Source of the DNA: Pseudomonas sp. P8_229
GTDB taxonomy: Bacteria; Pseudomonadota; Gammaproteobacteria; Pseudomonadales; Pseudomonadaceae
Direction of reading: 5' to 3'
Length of the DNA stretch: 64,000 nucleotides
Assembly: GCF_034008635.1 (NCBI RefSeq)
Contig: NZ_CP125378.1
Coordinates: 4,588,501-4,652,500, forward strand
The translations under genes were made by a program, and so were the position numbers. Positions 54,001 through 61,992 of the stretch are shown here, one piece after another. Numbering within the stretch: position 1 is the stretch's first letter; every line of letters starts with the position of its first letter. Below the pieces are notes generated by a model. That model saw only the letters and a list, made by a program, of their open reading frames with translations. It had not been told where the DNA came from and did not search any database.

Positions 54001-57000
54001 CATCGCCGTGGTCACCAACGGCGTGGCCGCAGGCTTCCCACAATCGGTCACCACACCGTTGGGTAGCACCCTGACCATCACCGGTTTCAACGCCGCCACC
54101 GGCGTAGTCAGCTACAGCTACACGTTGGATCACAACGATGCGCATCCGACCGCCAACGGCGCAAACAACCTGCCCGAGCAGTTCGCCGTCACCGTGGTCG
54201 ACGACAACGGCACCACCGCCAACGCAACCCTCGACGTCAACATCATCGACGACCTGCCCAAAGCGGTTAATGACAGCAACACCGGCACTGCGTCAGAAAC
54301 CAACCTGACCCTGACCGGCAACGTCCTGACCAACGACGTTCAGGGCGCCGACCGTGTGCCCACCGGCCCAGTCACCGCAGGCACTTTCACCGGTACCTAC
54401 GGCACCCTGGAATTGCACACCGACGGCACCTACACCTACACGCTCAACCCAACCGATGCCGACTTCAAAAACCTGCACGGCGGTGGCAACGGCACCGAGA
54501 CGTTCACCTACACCATCACCGACTCGGACGGCGATACCAGCACCGCCAACCTGGTCCTGCAGATCCACAACAACGACGATCCCGTGGTGATCAGTGGCCT
54601 GGACGTCAACGGCGGCGAACTGACGGTTTACGAGAAAAACCTCAGCACCGGCAGCGCGCCTGACGCCAATGCCCTGACCCAAAGTGGCACGTTCACCATC
54701 ACCGCGCAGGATGGCGTCACCACGCTGACTGTCGGTGGTATCTCCGTGGTCACCAATGGCGTCGCTGCAGGCTTCCCGCAATCGGTTACCACACCGCTCG
54801 GCAGCACACTGACCATCACCGGCTTCAACGCAGCTACTGGTGTTGTGAGTTACAGCTACACCCTCGACCACAACGACGCTCACCCAACGGCCAACGGCGC
54901 AAACAACCTGCCCGAGCAGTTCGCCGTCACCGTAGTCGACGACAACGGCACGACCGCCAACGCAACGCTCGATGTGAACATCATCGACGACCTGCCAAAA
55001 GCAGTGAACGACAGCAATACAGGCACTGCATCAGAAACCAACCTGATCCTGACCGGCAACGTCCTGACCAACGACGTTCAGGGCGCCGACCGCGTGCCGA
55101 CTGGCCCAGTCACCGCCGGCACTTTCACCGGCACTTACGGCACTCTGGAACTGCACACCGACGGCACCTACACCTACACGCTCAACCCAACCGATGCGGA
55201 CTTCAAAAACCTGCATGGCGGTGGCAATGGCACGGAAACCTTCACCTACACCATCACCGATTCGGACGGTGATGCCAGCACCGCGAATCTCGTCCTGCAG
55301 ATCCATAACAACGATGACCCTGTGATCATCAATGGCTTGAACGTTGATGGGGGGGAGCTAACAGTCTTTGAGAAAAACCTCGGCACCGGCAGCGCCCCGG
55401 ATTCCACTGCATTGACGCAAAGCGGTACTTTCACCATTACCGCACTGGACGGCGTTACGACGCTGACCGTGGGGGGGATTGCCGTGGTCACCAACGGCGT
55501 GGCCGCAGGCTTCCCGCAATCGGTTACCACGCCGCTGGGCAGCACGCTCACCATCACCGGCTTCAACGCCACAACCGGTGTTGTGAGTTACAGCTACACC
55601 CTCGATCACAACGATGCGCATCCGACCGCCAATGGTGCCAACTCGCTTTCGGAACAGTTCGGCGTCACGGTGGTCGATGACAACGGCACCACTGCCAACG
55701 CAACCCTTGATGTGAACGTGATCGACGATCTGCCTAAAGCGGTTAATGACAGCAACACCGGCACCGCCTCGGAAACCAACCTGATCCTGACCGGCAACGT
55801 CCTGACCAACGACGTTCAGGGCGCCGACCGCGTGCCGACTGGCCCAGTCACCGCCGGCACTTTCACTGGTACCTACGGCACGCTGGAACTGCACACCGAC
55901 GGCACCTACACCTACACGCTGAACCCCACCGACGCCGACTTCAAAAACCTGCACGGCGGTGGCAACGGCACCGAGACGTTCACCTACACCATCACCGACT
56001 CGGACGGCGATACCAACACCGCCAACCTAGTCCTGCAGATCCACAACAACGACGATCCCGTGGTGATCAGTGGCCTGGACGTCAACGGCGGCGAACTGAC
56101 GGTTTACGAGAAAAACCTCAGCACCGGTAGCGCTCCGGATGCCAATGCGCTGACCCAAAGTGGCACCTTCACCATCACCGCGCAGGATGGCGTCACCACG
56201 CTGACTGTCGGCGGCATCGCCGTGGTCACCAACGGCGTGGCCGCAGGCTTCCCACAATCGGTCACCACGCCGCTCGGCAGCACGCTGACGATCACCGGTT
56301 TCAACGCCGCCACCGGCGTAGTCAGCTACAGCTACACGTTGGATCACAACGATGCCCACCCAACCGCCAACGGCGCAAACAACCTGCCTGAGCAGTTCGG
56401 CGTCACGGTGGTGGATGACAACGGCACCACTGCCAACGCAACCCTTGATGTGAACATCATCGACGACCTGCCCAAAGCGGTTAATGACAGCAACACCGGC
56501 ACTGCGTCAGAAACCAACCTGACCCTGACCGGCAACGTCCTGACCAACGATGTGCAGGGCGCCGACCGTGTGCCCACCGGCCCAGTCACAGCAGGCACTT
56601 TCACCGGTACCTACGGCACCCTGGAACTGCACACCGACGGCACCTACACCTACACGCTGAACCCAACCGATGCCGACTTCAAAAACCTGCACGGCGGAGG
56701 CAACGGCACGGAAACCTTCACCTACACCATCACCGACTCGGACGGCGATACCAGCACCGCCAACCTGGTCCTGCAGATCCACAACAACGACGACCCGGTG
56801 ATCCTCAACGGCCTCGACGTCAATGGTGGCGAACTCACGGTCTACGAAAAAAACCTCAGCGACGGCAGCAGCCCCAACACCCCGGCCCTGACCCAGAGCG
56901 GCACCTTCACCGTGACCGCGCTCGATGGTCTGCAAACCCTCACCGTCGGCGGCATCGCCGTGGTCACCAATGGTGTCGCTGCAGGCTTCCCGCAATCGGT

Positions 57001-60000
57001 CACTACACCGCTCGGCAGCACGCTGACCATCACCGGTTACAACCCGGCCACGGGCGTGGTGAGTTACAGCTACACGCTGGTGGACAACGAGGCTCACCCG
57101 ACCGGTAACGGCGCCAACAGCCTCACCGAGAACTTCAACGTGGTCGCCACCGACGGCGATGGCAGCACCGCCTCCGGGCAGATCAACGTCAATATCATCG
57201 ATGACCTGCCGACCGCGAAAGCCGACACCGGCTCGGTGGTGGAGGGCGGTACGGTCAATGTCAGCGTGCTGGGCAATGACGTTACCGGTGCGGACGGCGC
57301 AGCGGCGGGCGGTGCAGTGGTCGGCGTGCGCGCCGGCGGCGACACTTCAAGCTCGGCGATCGGTGGCCTCAACAGCAACATCAACGGCACCTACGGCTAC
57401 CTGACTCTGGATGCGGCGGGCACCGCCATTTACCACAGCAACCCGAACTCGGTGAGCCCACCGGGTGCCACCGACACCTTCACCTACACCATCCGCGACG
57501 GTGACGGCGACGAAAGCACCACCACCATCACCATCAATGTGGCCGACAGCAAACTCGTAGCCTCGGTCGATCAGGATGTGACGGTCTATGAAAAAGCTCT
57601 CGACCTGACCAAGGACGGCCAGGATCTGGCCCCCGGAACGGTGACCGGCAGTGATCCGAGCAATACCGGCGAAACCGCCACCGGCACGCTGGTCGGCGCG
57701 GTCACTGGCGGCAGCGGGGCGATCACTTACACCCTGGTCGGCAGCGCCACCGGCACTTACGGGCAGATCCAGCTCAACGCCGACGGCACCTACACCTACA
57801 CCCTGACCTCGGCGCCGAAAACCACGCCGAACGCCAACGACGGCGCCAACACCCTGAGCGAAAGTTTCACCTACAAAGCCACTGATGCGCTGGGCAACAG
57901 CACCACCAGTACGCTCGTGGTCAACATCGTCGACGACGTGCCAAAAGCTGTACCTTCGGATCGTTCGGTGGCGGCGGTGGAGATCGATTCGAACCTGCTG
58001 ATCGTCCTCGACATCTCCGGCAGCATGGTCGATCCGTCAGGCGTGCCGGGGCTGTCGCGGCTGGATCTGGCGAAACAGGCCATCAGTGCCTTGCTCGACA
58101 AATATGACGACCTTGGTGATGTGAAGGTGCAACTCGTCACCTTCAGCAGCAGTGCCACCGACAGAACGTCGGTGTGGGTTGACGTGGCAACCGCCAAATC
58201 GATTCTCGCCGGCCTCACGGCGGGTGGTGGCACCAACTACGACGCGGCTGTGGCGATGATGCAAAACGCCTTCAACACCTCGGGCAAACTCACCGGGGCG
58301 CAGAACGTCGGCTACTTCTTCTCCGACGGCAAACCGACCACCGGCCAGGAGATCGGTACCGCCGACGAGACCGCGCTGAAAAACTTCCTCGATGCCAACA
58401 ACATCAAGAACTACGCGATTGGCCTGGGCAGCGGCGTGAGCAACGCCAACCTCGACCCGCTGGCCTATGACGGCATCAGCCACACCAACACCAACGCAGT
58501 GGTGGTCACCGACCTCAATCAACTCAACTCGGTGCTGTCGGGCACCGTGGAAGGGGCGCCGGTCACCGGTTCGCTGCTGGGCGAGGGCGGTACGTTCGGT
58601 GCCGATGGCGGTTTCATCAAATCCATCGTGATCGACGGCACCACCTATACCTATGACCCGCGCGCCAACAGCGGCCAGGGTTCGTTGACCCCAAGCGGCG
58701 GCACCAACCACGGCACGTTCAACACGGTGAACAACACGCTGAGCATCGCCACCAACAACAGCGGCACACTGGTGATCAACCTCGACACTGGCGATTACAG
58801 CTACACCTCGCAGAAAACCACCACCACGGTGATCACCGAGAACATCGGTTTCACCCTCAGCGACAACGACGGCGACCTCGCCAGCTCGACGCTGACCGTG
58901 AAAGTGATCCCCAACTCGCCACCGGTGGCGGCGGACGATCACGTCATCACCAACGTGCTGTCGAGCAGCGTCACAGTGCCGGGCGAACTGTTGCTGGCCA
59001 ACGACACCGATCCCGACGGCGACACGCTCAACGCTTCGCCTACCGCGTTCAACACTGGTTGGGTGGCCAAGGGCGCGGACTTCACCGGCACCGGTGCGAT
59101 CAACTTCGCCGGCACCGGCAACACAGCCGCCAACCAGAGCCTGGCCGATGTGCGCAACGCGTTTGCGGCCAATACCGCAGCGATGACGGCAGTACTGGTG
59201 GTCAGCGGCTACCTCGGCGCGGTGACCAACGCCAATGCCAACGATGAAGACCTGATCACCGTCAAACTGAAACAGGGCGAAACCCTGAACCTGGATCACA
59301 ACCTGGCGGCCGGCCACGTCACGATGGAGTACTCGGTCAACGGCGGCGCGTTCACCAGCATCGCCGACGGCGGCACCATCACCGCCAGCGCCGATGGCAC
59401 TTATCAGATCCATGTGACCAACATCAGCAACACCAGCGGCAGTAACCCGACGGCAGCGGAAAACTACCAACTGACCATGACGGTCAACTACGCCGGCGCC
59501 CACGACGTGACGCCGGACTTCAACGGTACCTACACCGCCAACGACAACCACGGCGGCAGCGACACGGCCAACGTCAGCATCACCTATCAGGATGGTCATA
59601 CCCTCACCGGTACCGCAGGCGACGACATCCTGGTAGCCGGCACTGGCAACAACATCCTCAACGGCGGCGACGGCAATGACGTGCTGACCGCCGGCTCCGG
59701 CAATAACGAGATGCACGGCGGCGCCGGCAACGACTTGCTCTACAGCGGCCCGGGCAACGACATTCTCGACGGCGGCACCGGCATCGATACGGTCAGCTAT
59801 GCTCATGCCACCGCCGGGGTTACGGTCAACCTCGGCCTGCTCGGTGCGCAAAACACCATTGGCGCCGGCACCGACACCCTCAGCAATATCGAAAACCTGG
59901 TCGGTTCGAACTTCAACGACACCCTGACCGGCGACAACAATAACAACGTGATCAACGGCGGCCTCGGCAACGACATCCTCAACGGTGGCGGCGGTGACGA

Positions 60001-60412
60001 CCTGCTGATCGGCGGCATGGGCAACAACACCCTGACCGGCGGCCCGGGCGCCGACACCTTCCAGTACCTGAAGGGCAACACCGGCCACGACACCATCACC
60101 GACTTTACCCCGGGCACCGACAAGCTCGACCTGTCGCAACTGCTGCAAGGTGAAAACGGCACCACGGCGTCGCTCGACGACTACCTGCACTTCACCGTCA
60201 CCGGCAGCGGCGCCTCGGTGCTCACCAGCATCGACGTCAGTGCCCTGGCCGGCGCCACGCCGAACCAGACCATCGACCTGGCCGGCGTCAACCTCGCCAG
60301 CCACTACGGCGTGACCCCGGGGGCGGGCGGGGTGATTGCCAGCGGGCATGACACGGCGACGATCATCAGCGGGATGTTGAATGATCATTCGTTGAAGGTG
60401 GATACGGTGTAA
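51071..60412 (+). CDS. Giant RTX adhesin of the LapA/MapA type
   Basis: A 3113-residue cell-surface adhesin. Residues 1-114 form the retention module that plugs the outer-membrane pore, ending at the LapG-type protease site TAAG (115-118). Residues about 188-2155 are eight repeats of 246 residues, each an Ig-like/VCBS-like pair. A further diverged repeat follows. The vWA domain (about 2305-2500) has the MIDAS residues DISGS, GGGTNYDAA and FFSDGKPT. RTX nonapeptides (GGDGNDVLTAGSGNNEMHGG) lie at about 2845-3000, followed by the C-terminal secretion signal. It is divergent from the LapE/B/C-like genes. No lapD/lapG lies next to it, so I infer MapA-like rather than LapA. The start ATG 51071 has GGAGG. 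Confidence 0.94.
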   Translation: MATLIGIVTKVIGQVFAQGTDGTRRALVKGDRLFAGDQVITGAEGAVAVHLQNGHELTLGRDSSMTMSGQLLANQAVHVDSPEALTPSEAQLTDVEQIQKAIAAGEDPTKAAEATAAGPNAPTGVPGEAGGGHSFVLLTEVGGRVDPVIGFPTAGFNGIPEFPEERHNVVIDNGDNTPIVPPPVNNLVTLSGLAVPGGELTLNEANLPDGSSANPGALTQSGSFTVSAPDGLSSLNIGGINVISGGVAGGFPQSITTQLGNTLTITGYNAATGVVSYSYTLNGNDAHPAGDGANSLSEHFTVTAGDSNGDSATGSLDVNIIDDVPKAANDSNANTASETLLTLTGNVLTNDVQGADRVPTGPVTAGTFTGTFGTLVLNANGTYTYTLNTSDADFKALHGGGNGTETFTYTITDSDGDISTANLVLQIHNNDDPVVINGLSVEGGELTVYEKNLSTGSEPDSTALTQSGTFSITALDGVTTLTVGGIAVVTNGVAAGFPQSITTPLGSTFTITGFNAATGVVSYSYTLDHNDAHPTGNGANSLPEQFAVTVVDDNGTTANATLDVNVVDDLPKALNDSNTGTASETNLTLTGNVLTNDVQGADRVPTGPVTAGTFTGTYGTLELHTDGTYTYTLNPTDADFKNLHGGGNGTENFTYTITDSDGDTSTANLVLQIHNNDDPVIINGLNVDGGELTVFEKDLGTGSAPDSTALTQSGTFTITALDGVTTLTVGGIAVVTNGVAAGFPQSVTTPLGSTLTITGFNATTGVVSYSYTLDHNDAHPTANGANSLSEQFGVTVVDDNGTTANATLDVNVIDDLPKAVNDSNNGTASETTLTLTGNVLTNDVQGADRVPTGPVTAGTFTGTYGTLELHTDGTYTYTLNPTDADFKNLHGGGNGTETFTYTITDSDGDTSTANLVLQIHNNDDPVVISGLDVNGGELTVYEKNLSTGSAPDANALTQSGTFTITAQDGVTTLTVGGIAVVTNGVAAGFPQSVTTPLGSTLTITGFNAATGVVSYSYTLDHNDAHPTANGANNLPEQFAVTVVDDNGTTANATLDVNIIDDLPKAVNDSNTGTASETNLTLTGNVLTNDVQGADRVPTGPVTAGTFTGTYGTLELHTDGTYTYTLNPTDADFKNLHGGGNGTETFTYTITDSDGDTSTANLVLQIHNNDDPVVISGLDVNGGELTVYEKNLSTGSAPDANALTQSGTFTITAQDGVTTLTVGGISVVTNGVAAGFPQSVTTPLGSTLTITGFNAATGVVSYSYTLDHNDAHPTANGANNLPEQFAVTVVDDNGTTANATLDVNIIDDLPKAVNDSNTGTASETNLILTGNVLTNDVQGADRVPTGPVTAGTFTGTYGTLELHTDGTYTYTLNPTDADFKNLHGGGNGTETFTYTITDSDGDASTANLVLQIHNNDDPVIINGLNVDGGELTVFEKNLGTGSAPDSTALTQSGTFTITALDGVTTLTVGGIAVVTNGVAAGFPQSVTTPLGSTLTITGFNATTGVVSYSYTLDHNDAHPTANGANSLSEQFGVTVVDDNGTTANATLDVNVIDDLPKAVNDSNTGTASETNLILTGNVLTNDVQGADRVPTGPVTAGTFTGTYGTLELHTDGTYTYTLNPTDADFKNLHGGGNGTETFTYTITDSDGDTNTANLVLQIHNNDDPVVISGLDVNGGELTVYEKNLSTGSAPDANALTQSGTFTITAQDGVTTLTVGGIAVVTNGVAAGFPQSVTTPLGSTLTITGFNAATGVVSYSYTLDHNDAHPTANGANNLPEQFGVTVVDDNGTTANATLDVNIIDDLPKAVNDSNTGTASETNLTLTGNVLTNDVQGADRVPTGPVTAGTFTGTYGTLELHTDGTYTYTLNPTDADFKNLHGGGNGTETFTYTITDSDGDTSTANLVLQIHNNDDPVILNGLDVNGGELTVYEKNLSDGSSPNTPALTQSGTFTVTALDGLQTLTVGGIAVVTNGVAAGFPQSVTTPLGSTLTITGYNPATGVVSYSYTLVDNEAHPTGNGANSLTENFNVVATDGDGSTASGQINVNIIDDLPTAKADTGSVVEGGTVNVSVLGNDVTGADGAAAGGAVVGVRAGGDTSSSAIGGLNSNINGTYGYLTLDAAGTAIYHSNPNSVSPPGATDTFTYTIRDGDGDESTTTITINVADSKLVASVDQDVTVYEKALDLTKDGQDLAPGTVTGSDPSNTGETATGTLVGAVTGGSGAITYTLVGSATGTYGQIQLNADGTYTYTLTSAPKTTPNANDGANTLSESFTYKATDALGNSTTSTLVVNIVDDVPKAVPSDRSVAAVEIDSNLLIVLDISGSMVDPSGVPGLSRLDLAKQAISALLDKYDDLGDVKVQLVTFSSSATDRTSVWVDVATAKSILAGLTAGGGTNYDAAVAMMQNAFNTSGKLTGAQNVGYFFSDGKPTTGQEIGTADETALKNFLDANNIKNYAIGLGSGVSNANLDPLAYDGISHTNTNAVVVTDLNQLNSVLSGTVEGAPVTGSLLGEGGTFGADGGFIKSIVIDGTTYTYDPRANSGQGSLTPSGGTNHGTFNTVNNTLSIATNNSGTLVINLDTGDYSYTSQKTTTTVITENIGFTLSDNDGDLASSTLTVKVIPNSPPVAADDHVITNVLSSSVTVPGELLLANDTDPDGDTLNASPTAFNTGWVAKGADFTGTGAINFAGTGNTAANQSLADVRNAFAANTAAMTAVLVVSGYLGAVTNANANDEDLITVKLKQGETLNLDHNLAAGHVTMEYSVNGGAFTSIADGGTITASADGTYQIHVTNISNTSGSNPTAAENYQLTMTVNYAGAHDVTPDFNGTYTANDNHGGSDTANVSITYQDGHTLTGTAGDDILVAGTGNNILNGGDGNDVLTAGSGNNEMHGGAGNDLLYSGPGNDILDGGTGIDTVSYAHATAGVTVNLGLLGAQNTIGAGTDTLSNIENLVGSNFNDTLTGDNNNNVINGGLGNDILNGGGGDDLLIGGMGNNTLTGGPGADTFQYLKGNTGHDTITDFTPGTDKLDLSQLLQGENGTTASLDDYLHFTVTGSGASVLTSIDVSALAGATPNQTIDLAGVNLASHYGVTPGAGGVIASGHDTATIISGMLNDHSLKVDTV
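51632..57540 (+). repeat. Eight tandem 738-bp repeats inside the adhesin gene
   Basis: The same codon (the start of VYEK, or the equivalent) falls at 51673, 52411, 53149, 53887, 54625, 55363, 56101 and 56839, exactly 738 bp apart each time (246 codons). Units 3 and 6 share diagnostic bases (gggggggagctaacagtctt) not found in the others, and units 4, 5 and 7 are nearly identical. The first and last units are the most diverged. Confidence 0.95.
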
Positions 60413-60437
60413 GCGGCTTTTGATTCGGGCCTGAAAC

Positions 60438-60479
60438 GACAAAACCCGCCGCCCCGGTTATGGGGCGGCGGGTTTTGTC
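60438..60479 (+). terminator. Strong rho-independent terminator of the adhesin gene
   Basis: Stem gacaaaacccgccgcccc pairs with ggggcggcgggttttgtc, loop ggttat, 26 bp after the stop codon. Confidence 0.93.
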
Positions 60480-60508
60480 TGTCTGATGGTATGGCGTTGC
60501 TCATTCGT

Positions 60509-60618
60509 GATCGTTCCTACGCTCTGCGTGGGAATGCAGCCGGGACGCTCCGCGTCCTCTCCAGAGCCGAACGCAGAGCGTCCGAAGAGGCATTCCCACG
60601 CAGAGCGTGGGAACGATC
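60509..60618. repeat. Compound inverted repeat, CGTTCCCACGCTCTGCGTGG family
   Basis: gatcgttcctacgctctgcg to cccacgcagagcgtgggaac with inner palindromes around gacgctccgcgtc. Confidence 0.85.
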
Positions 60619-60629
60619 GGTTGTCTGGC

Positions 60630-60989
60630 CTACTGCGGCAACTCCAGATTATCCATCACCCGATTCACCGCCAACTCCCCGAGCATGATCAGTTGCGCAA
60701 TCCCCAACAGCGTCCTGCGCTGCGACGCGGGTATGAGGTGGGCGAAGTCATGAGCGATGGTTCTGGCTGAGGCGAGTGTTTCGCTGGCATCGGCCAGCAG
60801 TTCTTCGTTTTTGAAGTCTGCGGTCACGGCGTACATCCGGCGGGTTTTTCGGGGCGGTGGGGGGGAGCCGGGTGGGCAGAGATAGTGGTCGAGGGCGCGC
60901 TCGGCGGCGTCGTTGAGCTTTTTTGAATCGAGGGATTCGTAGGGTGAGGCGAGATCGGTTTCGGGCGGGTTGGGTGTTGGTTTGATCAT
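60630..60989 (-). CDS. DUF6124 family protein
   Basis: A 119-residue cytosolic protein of a pseudomonad-specific family. It opens MIKPTPNPPETDLASPYESL, has a basic linker (PPPPRKTRRMYAV) and ends in a helical region (ASETLASARTIAHDFAHLIP). Function unknown. ATG 60989 has GGAG at good spacing. A leader-like frame lies 72 bp upstream (see 61062-61286). Confidence 0.86.
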   Translation of the reverse strand: MIKPTPNPPETDLASPYESLDSKKLNDAAERALDHYLCPPGSPPPPRKTRRMYAVTADFKNEELLADASETLASARTIAHDFAHLIPASQRRTLLGIAQLIMLGELAVNRVMDNLELPQ

Positions 60990-61061
60990 GGTGATACTCC
61001 GTGGTCGATTTGGCCGCCACGGCTCATCGCTAAACAAGTAAAGGTGGCGGCTGTACGCAGG

Positions 61062-61286
61062 TTAGCGATCCGGGTCACAGAAACCCCGGGTAGACCCGAA
61101 GGTCTCCCACGCACAGCCACCATGACGCCAAGTGCAGATAGACAAAGCTGCAATTGAGACTGGGGATTGAGCGTCTGTAGGGTATCGGATCGCTAAACCC
61201 GATCGCTGATTCGTCAGCGACCAACCCACAATAAAACCCGAGCCCAAGGCGCACAAGCCGGCGGATTCTGGCGTAGCTGTAGGCAA
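61062..61286 (-). other. Cryptic leader-like reading frame upstream of the DUF6124 gene
   Basis: A 74-codon frame (start MPTATPESAGLCALGSGFIV, end RGFCDPDR) is on the same strand as the DUF6124 gene. I have a recollection, not verified, of similar text ending in FCDPDR upstream of other Pseudomonas DUF6124 genes. It could be a conserved leader or non-coding element rather than a protein. The whole gap is 60990-61331; nothing else in it looks like a gene. Confidence 0.45.
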
Positions 61287-61331
61287 AGGCGCAAGGGTGT
61301 GTAGCCTGTAAGGCGTGTCTGGAGGTGTCTT

Positions 61332-61979
61332 TTAAACAGCCTGAGATTTCGACAGGGTGTGTCGGATAGCTGTAGAGAATGGCAGATGTGCGGTGTTCTG
61401 AATTTCGCCTTCCAGAAACGCTAGAAAGTCGTCCGGCGAAAAATCATCGGCTATAGCCATCAGCTCCTGGACAGTCTGCAGATGCGGGCGAATAGCCTCT
61501 CGTCTTATGGCACGCAGGGCGCCGTTTTGTGCGTCAAGATTGAATAAACGTAACGTCTCGACGGCACGCGTCCGTGCTCGAACATCGAGGTTGGCAAGAG
61601 GGCTGATTGTGCCGTCGCTGACAAAAAGTAAATAGCCATCCGGATCATCTTCGTCAGGTTTGAGCAGGTCTCTGTGATCATAGGGCGGGCAATTGTCTTT
61701 GAAATTTCCGCAGGCTTCCTCCCTACAACATGAGTGGAATAGATTGGTCCATTCGAAGGTGCCCTGCGGATAACTGCGTCTTTGTCGAAAGTGCTCGATA
61801 TGCGAAAGTCCTGGCACGCTGATATCCGCTTCACAGTAGGCGCAACGAGTATCTTGCATCGCTTGAAGGCACTGGCGGATTTGGTCTCTATCTGCGTGTG
61901 TCACATCAACCCATCGATGTAATCCATGCCTATATCCAGCAAGACAGTTTGGAGTAGCAGTTCGAATCAGTTTTCGCAT
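61332..61979 (-). CDS. ptuB: PtuB-like HNH nuclease of a Septu defence system
   Basis: A 215-residue HNH-family nuclease of the TIGR02646 group. The zinc-binding CAYC (46-49) is followed by the catalytic HIEHFRQRR (60-68) and WTNLFHSCCREEACGN (about 77-92), so the beta-beta-alpha metal core is complete. In Septu systems PtuB cuts nucleic acid when PtuA is triggered. It starts 13 bases after the stop of ptuA (overlapping no codons), with a weak GGAAG. The base composition is AT-richer than the neighbours. Confidence 0.9.
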   Translation of the reverse strand: MRKLIRTATPNCLAGYRHGLHRWVDVTHADRDQIRQCLQAMQDTRCAYCEADISVPGLSHIEHFRQRRSYPQGTFEWTNLFHSCCREEACGNFKDNCPPYDHRDLLKPDEDDPDGYLLFVSDGTISPLANLDVRARTRAVETLRLFNLDAQNGALRAIRREAIRPHLQTVQELMAIADDFSPDDFLAFLEGEIQNTAHLPFSTAIRHTLSKSQAV

Positions 61980-61992
61980 TCGCCCGACTTCC

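Noticed and set aside
58037..60442. An 801-codon reading frame on the minus strand opposite the adhesin
   Set aside because: It arises from the repetitive, stop-poor RTX and repeat region on the plus strand, has no protein-like features and no ribosome site, and mirrors the adhesin codons.
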